A stretch of 64,000 bases of DNA, taken from the NCBI GenBank assembly GCA_958450325.1, contig OY288243.1:37980878-38044877 (forward strand). Reading direction: 5' to 3'. Source of the DNA: Agrostemma githago (taxonomy: Eukaryota; Streptophyta; Magnoliopsida; Caryophyllales; Caryophyllaceae). The number at the start of each line of letters is the position of its first letter. The first letter of the stretch is position 1. Of this stretch, positions 57,779 to 64,000 are shown piece by piece. The position numbers and the translations under genes are program-made. The notes beneath the pieces were generated by a model. That model was not told the DNA's origin and did no database searches. It worked only from the letters and a program-made list of their open reading frames with translations.

Positions 57779-58297
57779 GTTTAGAATTGTTTTGGTTCGC
57801 AGATGTTCATTTGAATTTTTGTTCAGATTTATTTTGCTTAGTTTGTCATGTGCTTGAATATGAGTAGTCTTGTTAGCTATAAGTTTTACGTTCGTTTTTT
57901 TGGGCATATTTCGGCTAGAGAAAATTTATAGACTTGCTTTACCGGTTACGGTTAGTAAATTGTCTTGTCGTTGTTTATTTTGCTTGACATATGAATGCGT
58001 GTCTTACGGCTATTGGATACCATGTTCCATTTGTTCTCGTTTTTGCCTTGATCTGAATAGTCAGGCGCGCGACCTTGTGCGTTTTAATCTTCGGACGCCT
58101 AGCCCCCAGCAATCCAAAACAAAGACGCTTGACCTGAGGCGCCCGGGATTTTGAGGATCGGGTCTGTTTAAAGTTAGCGAAGGAAAAAGGGGAAGGGTCA
58201 TTCGCCTTGAGACCAAAACGTGCGACCCCTCTCGACTCAATCTCACTTCCTCGATTTGTTCAACCGATTTCCATCTCGATTTTTGCCGTACACAATT
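57779..58297. other. No gene; upstream region of the PMD pseudogene
   Basis: AT-rich then moderately GC-rich sequence with no coding signal that I can support. The last 60 bases are a plausible 5' UTR (CCTCGATTTGTTCAACCG) before the ATG at 58298. No convincing TATA box was located. Confidence 0.5.
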
Positions 58298-61200
58298 ATG
58301 TCGACCTTGGGTAAGTGTTCCTGACTCGCCTATTGTCGATTTGTGCTTAATTGGGTTGATTACGGGTCGATTTTGCTTTAACCCTAAAATTGATTTGGGC
58401 ATTTTGAATTTGCTAGGTTTCGATGTTTATTCTCGGTCCCATTGTTAGGTTAGGGTTGAATAGTGCTTGATAGGGCAGTTATAAGCTTGATAGGAGGTTT
58501 TAAGGTGCATTAATGGCTTTCCATGGGGTAAATTTGAAATATTAGGGTTTGGGGATGGTTTTCTCGGTTATTCCCGTACTTGACCTTCGTAATTTCGCTC
58601 GACTAGTGTTTGTGATGTTGTGGGTAACTTCCATATCGACCTTTGTGAGTTAGAATTCATTCTAGTGCACTCCGTGAGGGTTTGTGTGACTTACGACGGA
58701 CCAAATAGTACCGTAATTATGTCGGATTTTCCTGAAACCACTTTTATCGTGACCGGGGTCAAATATGGGTGCTAGTGGAACTTTCAAAATTTTGATACCT
58801 CTATCCAAAATTTTGAGCTTATTTTGACCCGTTCGTGCTGCTTTGACCTGACCTAAGGCGCGTATTTTTGCGTTTTTGCTTGGTTTTGTAGCTAGAGATG
58901 ATACTGAGCATCCCTAGGGGGCTCCTTTGACTAGTACTAGTGGTGAGGCCGCCGGAATGAGCTCGCTGACACCCCGGGGGTTCGTAAGAGCCGACGAAGC
59001 GTTCCTTTGCAGCATCGTGAGGTAGGGGCAATAAATGAGGCTGATATTGACAGAGTAACAAGGCGTAGACTGCCTATGACGGTTTCCAGGAGGGCACACA
59101 TCCCGAATCCCGTACACGAGAGCGAGGATTTTGGTTACGAGGATCCTCCTTGGGCTCGGAAGTGGGACGGTCATCAGTTGTTGTTTCTTCCCGATTTGGA
59201 CATCTTTAGCCGTATCGTGAACGGCATGGTGAGTTCCTTGAATCGTGCTTATTACCCTAGGTTCTAATTTTTGGTTTAGGTTATTTTGGTTTGTTTATGC
59301 TTGTATTATCTCGGTTTGCAGCCCCCAGGTCCGATGAGGACCTTCTCAAGTTTTACGACATGCTTGGAGATCTATTCTCATAAGCTTAGTCCCCCGGCAA
59401 AGGGGATTATCGCAAGGACGGCTTTGGGTCCCGTTGTCGGGCACTGGACCCAGTTGGTAGGTTGCAAGACCAAGTACAACCTTATGGTGATTAGAACGAT
59501 GAAAGATCGCTTTCACGACACTACCTCGACTTTACATATGTCTTTCGGGAAGATCGGGATGACTTTGGAGGACTTCGAGGTTATTACGGGCTAACCCTGG
59601 GGCCCGGAGATGATTAGGTGGGCTGCGGAGGGCCCTAAGTTAGATAGTGGTGAGGTCCGTGGATGGGTCGGGGATTGTTCGGAGCGTGAGGCTTACAGTA
59701 CGTCCCATGCCCTGGTGAGTTTGCACATTACCTACCACTTCGAGAGGGTGGCGGTATTAGAGGCTCGAGTACCCAACACACCGGTGCAGGATGCCCGTCT
59801 GTGGTTGTGGTACTTCCTAGGATCGATCCACTTCTTGGATAAGGGCGAGAGGTTTAGTACTAGGATTTTGCCTTTCCTAGCTGACTTAGATCAGCTGGGA
59901 CGTTTTGATTGGGTGACCGCGGCTTTTGGGAAGATGACCCGCTGCTTGCAAGCCGTGGTGAGGCCACTGAAGGTGGAATCGGCCTCAGCTTTGCCTATCG
60001 TGGGTCCAGGTCTCGTGCAGGAGGTTAGTTACTATCTTTGTATTCGTTTCTTGGGTATTGCCTATTCCGGTCTAGTTTTGCTAATGATATTTTTTGGGGT
60101 TTTGCAGGCTTGGATTTATCCTATTTCCCTCGATTGCCAGCTAATACGGTGCGTGCTCGTTCGGTTAGGTTTTCGACGGGGATTGAGTGGAGATTGGCTC
60201 AGGCCAAGAGCACGACGAGTCACTATATATCGGAGAATGTGCTGGTGAACCAGCTGCACCTCGAGGATGTAAGTTTCCTTCTTACGGTTTGTTTTATTTA
60301 GTAGCCTCCTAGGTTTAGGATTATTGAAGTGTCGATTTCGCTTATGTAGTTTGTGGCCCATCCTTGGGCCAACTATGCGGGTCTTCCAGAGTATGTGGGG
60401 GCGGAGTTAAGGCCCAGGAGCTATAGGAGGATGCTCTTTCCTGCGTTGTTTCGCCCGGTGTGGTATATGGGCGAAAGGTTGGTGCGTCAGTGCTTATATG
60501 ACGATTTCAGGGTGCCGGTTGATCCTCCCTGGACCATGTTTAAAACATCGACCGATGTAGAGGTCCTCGAGGGTAGGGATGGAGAAGGAGGTGCCCGGTG
60601 CACTACTGGTGCCCGGTGCCTTCTATCTATCTCACGTAAGCCAGCGGCTAGCTTGCCACCGTCTCGTGGTGAGTACTTGGTTATCTGCTTTATGGCTTGT
60701 TTTGTTATATGGTCTAGTTTTTGCTTGCATCTTGACCAGTTCGCTTTTCCTTTAGCTGGCCGATCTGGTCGATGCCATTCAGCCCCCAAACTTCCCCTTG
60801 ACACTACTTAGGGACGACGCGGCTGGGGTAGTCTTCATGGAGACTTTGCCCCCGTGTTCTATTGAGGAGATGGAGGCTGGGATAGAGTGGCGTGACCGGG
60901 GATACCGAGTAATTTTCGGTTTTTGTCTTGAGCTTAGTTGTCAAAGGTTAGGTTTAGTTTGACCGATTCGTTGGGTTTTGTCTCTCAGGTTTCATCGATC
61001 TCCTATCAACGGTTGTGGCAGGCTGCCAACTGCTTCAGGGCCTATGCGTCGAGGGTCTCCCATGATACTTCGGGGCCTCGATCGGTGAGTATGTGTACCT
61101 AGGGTTGGCTTTCTAGGCTGTTGGTATCTTTTGCTAAAGTGTTTGTGTATCTGCAAGATACTCCGGATATGGTGAGGCAGTTGGCGATTCGGGTGACCGA

Positions 61201-61543
61201 GCTCGAGACGGAGGAGGCTAAGTTCCTGCAACTCTTACGATCCCGGGATGATGAGATTGCCCAGCTTAAGGAGGGGTTGGCTCGGACTCAGGGCGAGACC
61301 TCGGCGCAGGGTGAGGCTAGGCCAGGAGTTGAGGTGGAAAGGGAAGTTAAGGTTGAGGCTAAGGGGCATGTCACGGGCACTACCGAGGACGTTGGAGGGA
61401 TTTTCGAGGTAGCTACGCTAGATATACTGTCAGGTATGGATGGTACCGAGTCTCCCCTTTTTGAGCTGGAGGATCTAGGCTTGGATGACAACATCGGTGA
61501 GTTTGTGATAGCTATAGGTGCAACCTCTAGGGGTCCTTCCTAG
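58298..61543 (+). pseudogene. Plant mobile domain (PMD, MAIN-like) gene, decayed, introns kept
   Basis: Exon-like blocks with GT...AG borders: 58298-58310 (MSTLG), about 58892-59228, 59322-60023, 60108-60268, 60350-60668, 60756-60908, 60989-61084 and 61158-61543. The plant mobile domain is seen in MSFGKIGMTLEDFEVITG, WLWYFLGSIHFLDKGER, RILPFLADLDQLGRFDW, YFPRLPANT and VWYMGERLVRQ. The last exon encodes a coiled coil (ETEEAKFLQLLRSRDDEIAQ) and an acidic end. Breaks: TAA at 59592-59594 where the family has a Leu (ITG-stop-PW), a frame slip near 60118 inside the expected WIYEYFPRLP, and a TAG plus frame change in the second block. PMD proteins occur as host genes and within transposons; which applies here is unclear. 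Confidence 0.65.
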
Positions 61544-62472
61544 TTTATGAACCCGGTTTGTGTTCGAATTTGTATAATTTGTATATTTTAAACTCTTAGT
61601 ATTTCGATCGATTGGTTTAGTCTTGCACTTTTGCTTTGTGAAATGTTGACTTAGATGACAGGTAATCACTTCAAGTTTGGTTTTTTCGTGATTTTGTCGT
61701 AGTTTAGGATGTTTTAAATGCGTTAGGATTGCACGAGAGTACGAAAATGCTTTTCGGAATTTTTTTTTTTTAAAATGTGTTAATTTAAGCCGGGAGTTGG
61801 ATCGAGTAGTACATTGATTAAAATGTTTGACTCGAGACGTGTGAAACGTGAGAAATGCTCTCATAATTAACATGTTTCGACTGAGTACATTGGGAGACAA
61901 GTGTAGTTGTCTTGACACTCATGTTTAAAATGAGGCAAAAACGAAAAAAGTTAGACTACTTTTTGAAAAAAGTTAGACCACTTTTGTATACTCGTGATAA
62001 TGTCGTATTAGGCTACAGACGTGGATTGACGGTGCCATTAAAGGCTATAACACGCCTAGGTGGGGTAGCTTATCCCACTAAAAAGAAAATAAAACAAACG
62101 TCTAAGTCTAGTGGATTCGACGGGTGAAATGTGTTGTCCGTGTGGCCTCGTTCCTCTTGCGTGGATATTTTGGCTTTCGAAAAGGGTTTTATTGACTTCG
62201 GAAGGTCGTTCCCAATGTCCGGGGTTGTCAGGTGGTGATTGTTGGGGTAAAGCGGGGCTAATGTCATAATTTTTAGGCGCTAGGGAGACTGATGTCTTAG
62301 GTTCGGTATTTGGGCGCCTGGGATCGGGCGGCCCGATTCTCGTTTATGGAAATTTTCCGTAGTTTCCTAATTGTTGTGGGATTAGGGTTATATATGCAGG
62401 TTATAGGTACTCGTTGTAGACATACTAAACTACCCATAGTGTGTCTATAGCTTCCTTTTATTATTTTGAGTC
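61544..62472. other. No gene supported
   Basis: AT-rich stretch. It may include the 3' UTR of the preceding pseudogene (TTTGTATAATTTGTATATTT at about 61568). A weak direct repeat AAAAAAGTTAGACYACTTTT occurs near 61945 and 61966. Short frames such as 61912-62127 have no recognisable features. Confidence 0.5.
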
Positions 62473-63118
62473 ATGTCGGGTTTCGAGAATCTCTTAACCG
62501 AGTGGATGAGTCATTTTAAGAAATATGACCTTGAGGTTTGTCCAAGTGACGATTTGTCCACAGTTACCGCGTTAAGGCAAGTTAAGGTACAAGATGACCT
62601 CTTGTTGGCATGTTCTAGTTTTTGGGACGTTAAGAATCATGTTTTTGCTTTCCCTGGAGGTAAGGTTTGTCCCCTTCCCAAGGAGCTAGATGTTATAGGC
62701 GGATGGTGTTTGGTTAGACCTTGTGTGCCCCTGGGAGATGATACTTTTGTGGAACGGTTTCGTCATTTTTCGGACCACCTTTCTTGGCTAGAGGAGGCTA
62801 AAGTTTTCTTCGGGGAAGGTGGTATTGACCTAGAGTTGCTATTTAGGCTAGATGTTCTCACAGAAAGGTTCATGTGATATTTCACCTCTAGCTTGTAGAC
62901 GAGCTTTTAATATTGCGGTGGCACATGTTACTATATCTTTGAGGACGCGTTAGGTCATGAGGGTTGGGGTAATCCCTGAGTTTTGGATGTTGTAATGGGG
63001 ATGGAACATGGGCGGTCACCCTCTCTACTCATTCTGGATGAGCTTATCCTAGGTCTTGACGCTCATGTCTGGATGTTCCGCGCTCCCTTTCGGGGTTCTA
63101 AGATCATTTTGCAGGTAT
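62473..63118 (+). pseudogene. Decayed gene-like stretch, possibly PMD/DUF7745-related
   Basis: A frame of 134 aa starts MSGFENLLTEWMSHFKKYD at the ATG of 62473 and stops at 62877. Coding-like sequence continues in other frames: SPLACRRAFNIAVAHVTIS near 62885-62945 and LLILDELILGLDAHVWMF near 63030-63085, ending at a possible donor (CAG/GTATAT) near 63115. The segment VFAFPGGKVCPLPKELDVIGG resembles the motif of plant mobile-domain-like DUF7745 proteins, but the match is weak. Function is unknown. The frame changes argue for a pseudogene. Confidence 0.35.
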
Positions 63119-63207
63119 ATATAAGGGTGCTACTTTTCCTTTTTGGAAACTTGACTTAGTTTGAAAGTGTAACATTGTGTTGTGGTTTGTGCATGTTTGA
63201 TTACAAG

Positions 63208-64000
63208 TAGGGATGGCAACGGGTCGGGTCTGGGCCGGATCCACCTAGACCAAGACCCGGACCCGAAGTTTCAACCCTGGACCCAGACCCGACCCGGACC
63301 CAAACGGATCCAAAATTATCAGACCCATACCCGAACCGGTCGGGTATGCACCAGGTCCGGGTCTACCCGCGGGTCCGCCTTAATTATTGTGTTGTTGTAT
63401 TATTCATTGTTCCGATAGAAATTTTGTAGAAAAACATGAACTTAATTTCCAAAAAAAACTACGTAATGTCTTTAGTCATTCCTTACGCATAAAATTATAA
63501 AAAAGTGTTTACAAACCACGCAAAAGAAAAAAAGAACATATACAACCACAATCAAACAAGACGACTAAACACGTATTTCGTCTCTAAACAAACACGATTT
63601 CAATGTAGAATGTTTACTGTTTAATGAATTACAATGATACCAATCCCGTTTTACAAACAACTAGCGAAGTAAACAAATACTCCGTCATATATACAACGTC
63701 AATTAAACAAGACGACATTCTTCAATTTTTGAAAAATTACTAAAAAGACTAATAAATCATTAAAGCACAAATTAGTGAATCTGAAACGAAAGACTAATGA
63801 AGCACAAATTATTCTTCAATTGAGTCAACAAAGGTGAAGGATATGATCGAAAAGGGTATGCGGCAGAAATGAGTCACGGACTCTTGGTTAGAAGAAGTTT
63901 TTTAGGGTTTTAATGAATTGATTTTTTTTAACGGGTCGGGTCCAGGTCCCAAAACTCAAACCCATACCCGTGCCTATATTTTTTGGGGAGGACCCAGATC
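63208..64000. mobile_element. Possible hAT-like non-autonomous element, right end outside window
   Basis: TAGGGATGGCAACGGGTCGGGT at 63208 is the kind of terminal sequence seen in plant hAT-type non-autonomous elements. It is followed by about 190 bases rich in GACCCGG and CCGGGTC, then about 500 bases of AT-rich sequence without genes, then more GGGTCGGGTCC sequence from 63931 to the edge. The matching inverted end is not in view, so neither the ends nor a target duplication can be confirmed. A low-complexity GC tract is the alternative. Confidence 0.4.

Overview
This 64 kb window is intergenic DNA from a large, repeat-rich plant genome, most likely a eudicot; I cannot name the species. The evidence is L1-clade LINEs with plant-type ORF1 (DUF4283-like domain plus CCHC knuckle) and zf-RVT tails, Tat/Ogre-lineage Ty3/gypsy elements (dual RNase H, antisense ORFs), and a decayed plant mobile domain gene with introns. 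No intact host gene, tRNA, rRNA or CRISPR array was seen.

My main reading is one nested structure. A minus-strand, gag-only Ogre/Tat-like LTR retrotransposon spans from left of the window to 56874. Its 5' LTR starts at 56874 (minus-strand TGTAGACACC), runs left to about 56063, is interrupted by about 43 kb, and resumes from about 12788 to 10946. It is followed by a primer-binding site (10925-10942), a gag gene (9123-8242) and a polypurine tract (about 5378). The 3' LTR starts at 5366 and is interrupted at about 4550. Both LTRs are broken at the same internal point, a (TAA)n microsatellite. The interrupting sequence is a head-to-tail train of LINEs, each bounded by (TAA)n and all on the + strand.

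Layout: L1a (1-4323); Ogre-like body (4550-12788); 3' piece of an unassigned LINE with a possible restriction-like endonuclease motif (13023-13838); truncated L1b and L1c and near-full L1d (14415-21773); a complete Tat-lineage element with two antisense ORFs and a rearranged 3' LTR (22690-35522); intact L1e (37067-42460); truncated L1f (42924-45797); full-length but damaged L1g (45944-50935); intact L1h (50976-56021); outer half of the Ogre-like 5' LTR (56063-56874). To the right are the LINE fragment into which the Ogre-like element inserted (56875-57587), a plant mobile domain pseudogene (58298-61543), a second decayed gene-like stretch (62473-63118) and a possible hAT-like non-autonomous end running off the window.

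How the parts may work together: each LINE ends in A-tract plus (TAA)n, and each new LINE sits in (TAA)n, so every insertion can create the next landing pad. ORF1 proteins of at least three copies begin with an AT-hook-like motif, a candidate reader of AT-rich DNA. All five visible ORF1/ORF2 junctions overlap as ATGA. All three LINE subfamilies keep a hairpin just before the tail, with paired changes in its stem. L1e and L1h have both ORFs open and could be autonomous sources. Alignments and searches could not be run here; identity figures are counts by eye.
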